Origin: WFQV01 sp964611145
GTDB lineage: Bacteria > Bacteroidota > Ignavibacteria > Ignavibacteriales > Melioribacteraceae
Assembly: GCA_964611145.1 (NCBI GenBank)
Contig: CAZSYM010000052.1
Location: 1-9,857, forward strand
Direction: 5' to 3'
Length of the DNA: 9,857 nt
Positions within the stretch are counted from its first letter, which is position 1, and every line of letters begins with the position of its first letter. Below are positions 1 to 6,576 of this stretch, in pieces. Made by a program: the position numbers and the translations under genes. The notes under the pieces are model-generated. The model did not search any database, was not told the origin of the DNA, and saw only the letters and a program-made list of their open reading frames with translations.

Positions 1-15
1 GGAAAGTTTAAAGCG

Positions 16-45
16 TTCATCTTCGATTGCGATTAAATTTATATT
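16..45 (+). promoter_or_regulatory. possible promoter of htpX
   Basis: A TATATT hexamer at 40-45 (5 of 6 to a sigma-70 -10 box) sits 18 bases after a weak TTCATC (16-21, about 3 of 6 to a -35 box). A transcript from here would start near 52, just before the long stem-loop described next. This is inference from weak boxes; no other better pair is visible ahead of htpX. Confidence 0.22.
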
Positions 46-55
46 AGCGTATCAT

Positions 56-112
56 TTTCTTAGGGGTTCTTAGAAACTTACAAATATTTTCTTGAACCCT
101 TTCTAAGAAAGG
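56..112 (+). promoter_or_regulatory. htpX leader with two competing hairpins
   Basis: TTTCTTAG+GGGTTC at 56-69 pairs with GAACCC (94-99) and CTAAGAAA (103-110). The two stem segments are 8 and 6 bp, with a TTT bulge at 100-102 and a 24-base loop. The right arm can instead fold locally as CCTTTC-TAA-GAAAGG (98-103 with 107-112), and the two folds exclude each other. TTCTTAG also recurs as a direct repeat at 57-63 and 67-73. No run of T follows, so a simple terminator is unlikely. It lies 31 bases upstream of the htpX start and may be a leader switch, a protein-binding site or an RNA stability element. Confidence 0.5.
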
Positions 113-143
113 TTTAAATTTCAGTTAAAAAATCGGGAGAGTG

Positions 144-989
144 ATGAATACAATCAAAACCTTTCTATTAATGTCTGCAATGATGATTCTGTTTCTTCTT
201 GTGGGGGACTTACTCGGCGGAAGAAGCGGGTTAATGTTTGCTTTCATTTTCTCCTTGGCAATGAATTTCGGCTCTTATTGGTTTTCGGATAAAATTGTTC
301 TGACTATGTATCGCGCGCGGGAAGTTAACCGCGAGGAGTATCCGCGATTGCATGCAATAGTGGAAAGACTTGCTCAAAGGGCGAATCTCCCGAAACCGAA
401 AATTTACGTAATGAACAATCCCACGCCAAACGCTTTTGCTACGGGACGGAATCCCCGACATGCGGCAGTTGCCGTAACGACGGGAATAATGGAAATGCTT
501 GACGAAGAAGAATTGGAAGGCGTGCTCTCCCACGAATTAACGCATATTAAACATCGCGATATTTTAATAGGCACCATTGCCGCGACGCTCGTGGGAACCA
601 TTACGTTTATAGCCCGCATGGCCGGTTGGGCAATGATTTTTGGCGGACGCGATGATGAGGATGGAAACGGAATTGCAAATTTAATACTGATTATCCTTGC
701 GCCAGTTATCGCTTTGCTTTTGCAATTAGCCGTTTCCCGTTCGAGAGAATTTGCTGCAGATGCGGGAGGTGCGGAAATAAGCGGAAAACCTTTGGCGCTT
801 GCCTCCGCACTTGAAAAACTCGAATATGCAAATAAAAGAATTCCCATGCGCAATGCAGGTCCCTCTTCCGCCCACATGTTTATAGTTAACCCTCTGCGGG
901 CGGGAACAATCGCAAAACTTTTTTCCACACATCCGCCAACGGAGGAAAGAATTTTTAGACTTCGTGAAATTGCAGCGGGGAGAAGGTAA
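144..989 (+). CDS. htpX: HtpX-type M48 membrane zinc protease
   Basis: Inner-membrane zinc metalloprotease that degrades misfolded membrane proteins, with the active site in the cytoplasm. The 281-residue product is the usual HtpX length. From the ATG, two hydrophobic segments lie at about 5-21 and 29-47. The zinc motif HELTH is at 130-134, within VLSHELTHIKHRD. Two further membrane segments lie at about 140-166 and 178-198, and the third zinc ligand is Glu202 in SREFAADAGGA. The STHPPTEERI motif near the end is also typical. A GTG at 141 is in frame, but GGGAG at 135-139 is only one base from it and four from the ATG at 144, so I use the ATG. HtpX is often stress-induced in other bacteria; here the structured leader upstream is the only visible hint of regulation. 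The next gene begins one base after the stop. Confidence 0.95.
   Translation: MNTIKTFLLMSAMMILFLLVGDLLGGRSGLMFAFIFSLAMNFGSYWFSDKIVLTMYRAREVNREEYPRLHAIVERLAQRANLPKPKIYVMNNPTPNAFATGRNPRHAAVAVTTGIMEMLDEEELEGVLSHELTHIKHRDILIGTIAATLVGTITFIARMAGWAMIFGGRDDEDGNGIANLILIILAPVIALLLQLAVSRSREFAADAGGAEISGKPLALASALEKLEYANKRIPMRNAGPSSAHMFIVNPLRAGTIAKLFSTHPPTEERIFRLREIAAGRR
977..986 (+). promoter_or_regulatory. Shine-Dalgarno fixing the TTG start at 991
   Basis: GGGGAGAAGG lies inside the last codons of htpX and ends four bases before TTG 991. It supports this start over the in-frame GTG at 964 and TTG at 970. The htpX stop TAA (987-989) falls inside the spacer, so the two genes are probably translationally coupled. 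Confidence 0.6.
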
Positions 990-990
990 T

Positions 991-1587
991 TTGCGAGCGC
1001 CGAGCTTTTTTATAACGTTATTAATTCTCCTTTCGACGGAAATTTTTCCGCAAGAAAAATCCAATTTGGAAGTATTGTTCTCTCTAAGCGATAAAGCGGC
1101 TAATGAATTGGCAACTTCGATACAAGACACAGCCTCTTTCTCTTTCGATTTCCAAGCTCCGCCCGATTTTCGAATCTTGCGCCCCAGAATCCTCGCCGAT
1201 TTGTCCCGCGCTAAGATTCACATCGTAGAGAAAGATAAAAATTATCCGAACAGAATCGATTTTGCAATTCAATCCGCAGACGTAAGCTACGGAAAAGTTT
1301 TCTCCGACGGCATATTCGGAACTCTCAAAGTCGTTAGAAAAATTCGCCTTTCGGCAGCTTACTCCGTTTTCAAAGACGGGAAACTTTCCAAGGCAAACGT
1401 TTTTAGCGGTGCTTATGCCGATACCGTTGCCTATGACGACATTCCGAAACTGGAAAGCGCTTCCGACCGAATTGCAAAGGGAGTAATGCCGGAGCCCCCT
1501 TATTATTCCTCTCTTTTTGAACCCGTGCTTGCGATTGTCTCCGTTGTTATTTCCATTTATCTCCTTTTTAGCGTGAGGACCAAATAA
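991..1587 (+). CDS. exported bitopic protein of unknown function
   Basis: I do not recognise a named family. From TTG 991 the protein has 198 residues. It starts with a short signal peptide (MRAPSFFITLLILLSTEIFPQ), followed by a soluble region of about 150 residues that looks mixed alpha/beta. A single hydrophobic helix at about 176-195 precedes a tiny basic tail (SVRTK). The predicted product is therefore an exported domain held in the inner membrane by its C-terminus. No catalytic motif or cysteine pair is visible. The upstream in-frame GTG at 964 would put nine polar, charged residues before the hydrophobic core and lacks a good ribosome site. It directly follows htpX and is probably co-transcribed, so a role in envelope quality control is possible, but that rests on position only. 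Confidence 0.85.
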   Translation: MRAPSFFITLLILLSTEIFPQEKSNLEVLFSLSDKAANELATSIQDTASFSFDFQAPPDFRILRPRILADLSRAKIHIVEKDKNYPNRIDFAIQSADVSYGKVFSDGIFGTLKVVRKIRLSAAYSVFKDGKLSKANVFSGAYADTVAYDDIPKLESASDRIAKGVMPEPPYYSSLFEPVLAIVSVVISIYLLFSVRTK

Positions 1588-1622
1588 ATCCCTTTTCATT
1601 TTCAATGCGCAACTATTTTGGT

Positions 1623-1645
1623 TATTTTTGAAATCTGAATTTCAA
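1623..1645 (+). promoter_or_regulatory. possible bamD promoter element and overlapping inverted repeat
   Basis: TATTTTTG at 1623-1630 matches TAnnTTTG, the -7 element known from Bacteroidota housekeeping promoters, but I see no clear -33 TTTG at the right distance. Overlapping it, TTGAAAT (1628-1634) and ATTTCAA (1639-1645) form a perfect 7-bp inverted repeat with a 4-base spacer. It could be an operator or a small leader hairpin ahead of the bamD operon. AT-rich sequence makes chance matches likely. Confidence 0.3.
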
Positions 1646-1668
1646 CATTTCCGGAGAATGAATATTAA

Positions 1669-2442
1669 ATGAAAAAAATCAATCTCTTCTTGTTACTGGG
1701 ATTATTAGCCGTGGGATGTGCCACACAGGTGGACACGACCACAATGACATCGGAACAACATTTTAAGTATGCGAAATCACTTTACGACGATGAGGACTAC
1801 GAGAAAGCCATCAATGAGTTTCAAGCTATACTGTTGCAGTTTCCGGGTAGTCCGATAACGGACGATGCGGAGTATTATCTCGGCATGTCATATTTCAAAA
1901 GCGGACAATATCTTTTAGGCGCTTATCAGTTCAGCAAATTAATAAAAGATATTCCCAACAGTCAGTATGTGGCGGACGCCCAATTCATGCTTGCGGAGTC
2001 GTATTATAAACTCTCTCCTCCATATCAGTTAGACCAAACTTACACTAAAAAGGCAATTGAGGAATTCCAAGCATTTATCGATTTCTTTCCCACAAACAAA
2101 AAAGTGAATGAAGCCGAAAAGAAAATCAAAGAGCTTAATGACAAGTTAGCGGAAAAAGAATACATGTCGGCGGTCATTTATGAAAAGATGGAATATTATA
2201 ACGCCGCAATTATTTATTACAAGAAAGTAATTGAGAAATTCCACGATACCAAATATGCACCGTTGGCAATGTACCACGAGATAAAGCTTTTAGCAATGAA
2301 ACACAGAGATGCGGAAGCCTTACAAGCCGCGAGTGAATTCTTGGCGAAATATCCGCATGACCCCAATGCGAAAGAGGTTCTCGGAATTCAAAAAAATCTA
2401 AAGAAGGAAGAAAATGCAGACGTCTCGAAAGAAAACGGTTAA
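1669..2442 (+). CDS. bamD: outer membrane assembly lipoprotein BamD
   Basis: BamD is the essential TPR lipoprotein of the BAM complex, which inserts beta-barrel proteins into the outer membrane from the periplasmic side. The 257-residue product has a short signal sequence ending in a lipobox (LAVGC), so Cys17 should carry the lipid. Helical repeats of TPR type follow: EQHFKYAKSLYDDEDYEKAI near 29-48, DAEYYLGMSYFKSGQYLLGA near 66-85, and a final pair around 160-230 with YEKMEYYNAAIIYYKKVI. The length and the N-terminal five-TPR layout fit the family (about 245-280 residues). The ATG at 1669 is preceded by GGAG at 1653-1656, a rather long spacing of 12. It is the first gene of the overlapping six-gene run; its last 29 bases overlap the thioesterase start. 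Confidence 0.9.
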   Translation: MKKINLFLLLGLLAVGCATQVDTTTMTSEQHFKYAKSLYDDEDYEKAINEFQAILLQFPGSPITDDAEYYLGMSYFKSGQYLLGAYQFSKLIKDIPNSQYVADAQFMLAESYYKLSPPYQLDQTYTKKAIEEFQAFIDFFPTNKKVNEAEKKIKELNDKLAEKEYMSAVIYEKMEYYNAAIIYYKKVIEKFHDTKYAPLAMYHEIKLLAMKHRDAEALQAASEFLAKYPHDPNAKEVLGIQKNLKKEENADVSKENG

Positions 2443-2896
2443 GCATTCTCAAATAGTAATGACGGAGCTGGTGCTTCCCCATCACACGAATCAATTGGGG
2501 AATTTGCTGGGCGGACAATTGATGCATTGGTTGGATATTTGCGCGGCGTTGGCGGCGTCCAAACATGCAAATCGCGTTTGCGTAACGGCTTCCGTAGATA
2601 AAATAGATTTCCGTCATCCAATCAAATTGGGCGAGGTGGTTTATCTCTACGCCTCGATTAATCGCGCATTCTCGACCTCTATGGAAGTGGGAGTCAAAGT
2701 GTTCTCCGAAAGTCATTTAAAAGGAGAGAGAAAACATACAAATTCCGCTTACTTTACCTTCGTTGCGGTGGACGACGACGGAAACCCGGTAAAGGTGCCG
2801 GAGATAATTCCCGAGACCGAAGATGAAAAAAGACGTTACAGACAAGCATTGGAAAGAAGGGAAAGGAGACTTGCCGATAGGCAAAGGAAAACTTAA
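2414..2896 (+). CDS. hotdog-fold acyl-CoA thioesterase (YciA/YkhA type)
   Basis: Hydrolyses acyl-CoA thioesters to free CoA and fatty acid in the cytoplasm. The 160-residue protein shows the hallmarks of the hexameric acyl-CoA hydrolase group: LPHHTNQLGNLLGGQLMHWLD at about 21-41, with Asn26 and Asp41 in the positions of the active-site residues, then TASVDKIDFRHPIKLGE at 58-74 and RAFSTSMEVGVKVFSE at 84-99. Its chain-length preference cannot be read from the sequence. The last 24 residues are a highly charged arginine-rich tail (EKRRYRQALERRERRLADR), likely helical. AAGGA at 2404-2408 supports the ATG at 2414. It overlaps bamD by 29 bases and the next gene by 26, so it is almost certainly co-transcribed, although a metabolic link to bamD is not evident. 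Confidence 0.92.
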   Translation: MQTSRKKTVKHSQIVMTELVLPHHTNQLGNLLGGQLMHWLDICAALAASKHANRVCVTASVDKIDFRHPIKLGEVVYLYASINRAFSTSMEVGVKVFSESHLKGERKHTNSAYFTFVAVDDDGNPVKVPEIIPETEDEKRRYRQALERRERRLADRQRKT

Positions 2897-4928
2897 TGTT
2901 TTTTTATTTCTGTTCCTTTTTTCTCAAAGCCTTGCGCAAGTTTGGTTGGGTGGATTCGGACGCACCCAGGAAATCGCTTCGATTAAAGGTTTCAAGCGCC
3001 TTGCCGTATGCGATTTTAACGAGGACGGTAATTCCGATTTCATCCTTTATGGAGTGAACAAAAAGGAAATTATAATTCATCGCAGCAAAGAGGACGGTTC
3101 GCTGCGGAGGCCAAAGAAAAAGTTTTTCTTCTATCCGATTACGGAAATTAAAAAACTGAACAAGAGAAAAGACTTCGGTTCTTTCTATGTGGTTTTATCC
3201 AAACCCGAAAAACGCGCCGCCCTTGTTACGTTTACCAAATACGGGACTCTCCAATTGCTGAACATCAAAAAATTCCATTCCTATCCTTCGTATTTGGAAA
3301 CGGGGGATACAGACGGAGACGGTAAAAACGAAGCCCTCGTATGCGGCGGGAACTTCGACGGGCTTTCCCTTCTGCGCGAAAAAGACTTTGTGCTAAAGGA
3401 AACCAAAATAGTTTCCGGAGTTTCCTTTGTAAAAGCCAAAATTATTGACTTTAATTACGACGGTTATCCCGATATTGTCGCTTATTCGAAATTAAACGGT
3501 GAAATGTTTTTTCTAAAAAACGATGCGGATGGCAATTTCATAAAAACAAGAAACTTCCCCTTGTTTGCGGAGGCTCGTGATTTCGATTTCTACGACTTCG
3601 ACAAGGACGGTTTCCAGGATATGATCATTTTTCGCAAAAATTCTTTCGTTGTGTTTAAAGGCGATTCGGTATCGAGCTTCGGAGAAAGGCGGAACTACGA
3701 TTTCAACTTTTCGGTCGGAATTTGGAAATTGACAGACGTCAACGATGACGGCGAAACGGACATATTAATGGGAGCGGATTCGAACAGAACGCTTTTTTGC
3801 TCCCTCGGTAAAAAAGGACATTTCTCCTCTCCCTTTCAAATTGACGGCAACGTTTCCGTGCAGGATATTTTCATACGGTCGCCTCAATCCGATTCTTCTC
3901 AAATTTTCGTTTACGGAAAGGACGGTGTTATTTACAAATATCTAAACTCAAAAGAAATGCCGAGTGATTTTTTCCTGGTTTCTCCTTTCAAAATTTCCGC
4001 TTTTGATATTTGTGCGGATAAGCATTTCTTTTTGAAAGCCCTCGATACCGCTCGAGGCAAAGAGGCATTGTTCTACGGAAAAAATCCGAGGGAATTATTT
4101 CTAAAAACGCGCTTCGAAACGGTTCACAATCATGCCTTCCGTTGCTTCGAGTCTTCGGTTTCCACCGTAACAATCAATTTTGCGCTTTCAAATAGTGTCG
4201 TTGCCGTCTCTTCCTTCAACGTGCTGAACGGCAAGGAAACTTCTTCGTTTTCTCTTTTCGACGGAAAGATAATGGACTTACAAGTTTTCAATTGGAGAAA
4301 AAAACTTGCCCACCTGGTAGCCGTGCTGATTGCGGATTCAACAGATTCCTTGCATCTGAAAGGTTTTTACATAAAGAAAGGAAAAATTTTCGAGCCGAAT
4401 CTGAATCTTAAAGCGAATATAGTTCCTCCACGATTGAACAACGCTCGAATGCCGAAAATAATTGTTTGGCGTGATTCTCTGACGGATAAAATTATCAAGG
4501 AAAAAACGGGAGTTGATTACTCCGAAAGTAAGGCGGATATTACGGTTACCCTGCCTTCCGCATTTCAAATACCGGAGGAAAAACAAAAGCCGCCCTTTAT
4601 GAAAAACGGCAAAATTTATTTCGAAGGGAAAGACAATAAAGTTAGGATCTTTTATTTTCGAAAGACTTCGAGATTGAAGGAGACGAACAATTTCCGAACG
4701 TCCTATTTGTTCGACAAATACAAGCAATTCTTTTTTGTCTCTTCGGAAAATTCTCGCACGCTACACATTGTCGCCTTTGACGAAAAAAAGGGGAAATTCA
4801 AACACTCGACTTTAATTGAATCATTTCCAATCAATCGCTATTTTATCGCTCGATTTGAAGAAAATATTTACGCCGTTTTATTTGACGCTAAAAAAGGAAA
4901 AATTAAATTTGAGAAAATTGAAAATTAA
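2871..4928 (+). CDS. secreted FG-GAP/VCBS beta-propeller protein
   Basis: A large exported protein of unknown specific role. From TTG 2871 it has 685 residues. The signal peptide (MPIGKGKLNVFLFLFLFSQSLAQ) suggests cleavage after SLA. Calcium-binding DxDxDG-like FG-GAP motifs lie at residues 48 (DFNEDGNSD), 146 (DTDGDGKNE), 193 (DFNYDGYPD), 242 (DFDKDGFQD) and 289 (DVNDDGETD). Their steps of about 47-49 residues, with degenerate blades near 97 and 333-337, suggest one seven-bladed propeller covering residues 40-360. The remaining 325 residues are beta-rich without motifs I recognise, and no T9SS sorting domain is visible. The in-frame ATG at 2823 would give an unusually long, highly charged n-region (701 residues). 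AGAAGG at 2855-2860 serves the TTG. It overlaps the thioesterase and, by 20 bases, the protease gene. Such propellers commonly bind proteins or glycans. Confidence 0.85.
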   Translation: MPIGKGKLNVFLFLFLFSQSLAQVWLGGFGRTQEIASIKGFKRLAVCDFNEDGNSDFILYGVNKKEIIIHRSKEDGSLRRPKKKFFFYPITEIKKLNKRKDFGSFYVVLSKPEKRAALVTFTKYGTLQLLNIKKFHSYPSYLETGDTDGDGKNEALVCGGNFDGLSLLREKDFVLKETKIVSGVSFVKAKIIDFNYDGYPDIVAYSKLNGEMFFLKNDADGNFIKTRNFPLFAEARDFDFYDFDKDGFQDMIIFRKNSFVVFKGDSVSSFGERRNYDFNFSVGIWKLTDVNDDGETDILMGADSNRTLFCSLGKKGHFSSPFQIDGNVSVQDIFIRSPQSDSSQIFVYGKDGVIYKYLNSKEMPSDFFLVSPFKISAFDICADKHFFLKALDTARGKEALFYGKNPRELFLKTRFETVHNHAFRCFESSVSTVTINFALSNSVVAVSSFNVLNGKETSSFSLFDGKIMDLQVFNWRKKLAHLVAVLIADSTDSLHLKGFYIKKGKIFEPNLNLKANIVPPRLNNARMPKIIVWRDSLTDKIIKEKTGVDYSESKADITVTLPSAFQIPEEKQKPPFMKNGKIYFEGKDNKVRIFYFRKTSRLKETNNFRTSYLFDKYKQFFFVSSENSRTLHIVAFDEKKGKFKHSTLIESFPINRYFIARFEENIYAVLFDAKKGKIKFEKIEN
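4893..4898 (+). promoter_or_regulatory. Shine-Dalgarno fixing the TTG start at 4909
   Basis: AAAGGA inside the end of the propeller gene stands ten bases before TTG 4909. Together with the signal peptide that begins there, it favours this start over the in-frame ATG at 4816. A second TTG at 4918 is closer to only a weak GAGA and is a less likely alternative. Confidence 0.5.
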
Positions 4929-6576
4929 AATACTCTTACCGATTCTGCTGACCGCTTCTTTTGTTTACTCCCAAAACTTGGACTCTTTGTTCGGAGCATT
5001 TGTGAGGATGAAAACTTCAGGACATCCCAATCTTAAAGGATTCCGAACGGCTTCTTTGAATTATCATTATGAAAAATGCGGCTTGGGGTTAATCATAAAG
5101 ATTCGGGAAAACATCGATAAATTCACTCCGCAGCAGCGGGACATTATAGAAAAAGCGATGCTTAGGCCGAGTTTGCAAACGAGCATAGTTTCGCCTTCGG
5201 GGAAATACAGAATTCATTACGATACGGTGGGCGTGAACAAGCCCGGCTTTTCCGTTCGGTGGTTCGCAAACATTTTGGATTCCGTGTACAGATTCGAAGT
5301 TTTGAAATTGGGCTATCCTTTCCCTCCGGCGGACGGAAAACGAGGAGGCGACGGGAAATATGATTTCTATATCGAAAACCTACCCGCGGGACTTTATGGT
5401 GCCACCACGCCCGATAGCTCCCTCGGCGGAGGAAAATTTACGGCTTACACGGAAATAGATAATAATTTCCTCGCATCCGAAGGTTACTATAGCACCGGAA
5501 AAGCGGGAGCGGAAGTAACCGCGGCACACGAGTTTCATCACGCTATTCAAATCGGTGATTATATCAATCGTTATTCACAAGACGGATTCTATTACGAAAT
5601 AACTTCCACGGCTATGGAAGAATTCACCTTCGACGATGTGAACGACTATTATTATTATATGAAATCATATTTTAATCGTCCCGATTTGACTCTCTCTCAA
5701 AATGACGGTTATAATCTTGCAATTCTGAACATCTTTCTGCAAAAACGTTTCGATTTCTCGCTGCTCAAAAGAATTTGGGAATTGATGATTAACAATCGCG
5801 CTATCGAAGCGATTGCCCTTGCCGTTGCCGAGCGCGGTTCTTCCTTCGCCAATGAATTCAATGAATTCGGAGTTTGGTGCTTTTTCACTTCTTACAGGGC
5901 TAATCCCGCAACGGATTTATTTTTCGATTACGACGAAGCGAAAAATTATCCGATAATCAGGCCATCTACCACGATTGAATTCCGCCCGCCTAAGAAGACG
6001 GTGAACCTTAACACGAATCCTGTGGCGAATATGTATCTTTGCTTTCCCGATTTTTCCCGAGGCGTAAGCGATACGCTTTTCGCAATTGTAACAAATGCCG
6101 ATGTGGAAAGCGGAGTTTACGATAAAAAGAAAATAATCAATCTGAAATATTCTCTCCTCTCTTCTTCCGAGGCGGGAGCAAAAAGATTGAACAATTTTTA
6201 TTATTACTCGATTGAAAGCGCCGAAAAAAGTCTGTTGAAAATTTCGCACATATTCAATCAAACGCCCGTGGCGGACAGTCTGAACGTTACGGAAATGGAT
6301 TACGCTTATCCTCAGCCGTTCCATTATTCCAAAAACGATTTTATTTTTCTCCCCGCTCCGAGCGGTTCGGGAAACGAAGCGGAGCTTTCCGTTTTCTCGG
6401 CATCTATGACAAACATTTTCCACGGGCAAGTCCGCGTTTACTCGATTGATAAAACCGTAGTGCGTTGGAAACCGCTCGATAGAAAAGGGAAGAAACTTCC
6501 TTCCGGCATTTACCTTTTCGTCCTTTCGAGCAACGGAAAAACAAAGAAAGGCAAGTTGGTGATTTGGAATGATTGA
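4909..6576 (+). CDS. T9SS-exported zinc metalloprotease (MXAN_6640-like)
   Basis: A predicted secreted peptidase. From TTG 4909 it has 555 residues. A signal peptide of about 22 residues ends in SFVYSQ. A conserved GGDGKYDFYI / LPAGLYGATTPD region at about 146-169 resembles the MXAN_6640 family of putative metalloproteases. The zinc motif HEFHH is at 207-211 within EVTAAHEFHHAIQ, and TAMEEFTFDDVNDYYYY at about 234-250 probably carries the third ligand. A C-terminal domain at about 467-555 starts AYPQPF, runs through GQVRVYSIDKTVV and LPSGIYLFVL, and ends in a basic KGKLVIWND. This is the layout of a type IX secretion type A sorting domain. The in-frame ATG at 4816 would add 31 residues before the signal peptide and is unlikely. 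The gene overlaps the propeller gene and the ATPase gene (8 bases). Its substrate is unknown. Confidence 0.87.
   Translation: MRKLKIKILLPILLTASFVYSQNLDSLFGAFVRMKTSGHPNLKGFRTASLNYHYEKCGLGLIIKIRENIDKFTPQQRDIIEKAMLRPSLQTSIVSPSGKYRIHYDTVGVNKPGFSVRWFANILDSVYRFEVLKLGYPFPPADGKRGGDGKYDFYIENLPAGLYGATTPDSSLGGGKFTAYTEIDNNFLASEGYYSTGKAGAEVTAAHEFHHAIQIGDYINRYSQDGFYYEITSTAMEEFTFDDVNDYYYYMKSYFNRPDLTLSQNDGYNLAILNIFLQKRFDFSLLKRIWELMINNRAIEAIALAVAERGSSFANEFNEFGVWCFFTSYRANPATDLFFDYDEAKNYPIIRPSTTIEFRPPKKTVNLNTNPVANMYLCFPDFSRGVSDTLFAIVTNADVESGVYDKKKIINLKYSLLSSSEAGAKRLNNFYYYSIESAEKSLLKISHIFNQTPVADSLNVTEMDYAYPQPFHYSKNDFIFLPAPSGSGNEAELSVFSASMTNIFHGQVRVYSIDKTVVRWKPLDRKGKKLPSGIYLFVLSSNGKTKKGKLVIWND

Noticed and set aside
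1..36. Possible tail of an upstream gene (GKFKAFIFDCD then TAA at 34-36)
   Set aside because: Only eleven codons are visible and no family can be recognised; another frame also stays open to 74, so the call would be a guess.
404..928. A 174-codon minus-strand frame inside htpX
   Set aside because: Wholly within a clear HtpX gene; the product is Ser/Ala-rich low-complexity sequence typical of a shadow frame.
3012..3761. DNA-level tandem repeat in the propeller gene
   Set aside because: The repeats are evident in the protein at about 48-residue steps, but the DNA copies are too divergent to count as a nucleotide repeat.
4816..4908. N-terminal extension of the metalloprotease from ATG 4816
   Set aside because: It would place 31 residues before a clear signal peptide and overlap the propeller gene by 113 bases; TTG 4909 has a ribosome site and a proper signal peptide start.
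5917..6429. A 170-codon minus-strand frame inside the metalloprotease gene
   Set aside because: Antisense to a gene with a zinc motif and a sorting domain; no recognisable domain or ribosome site.
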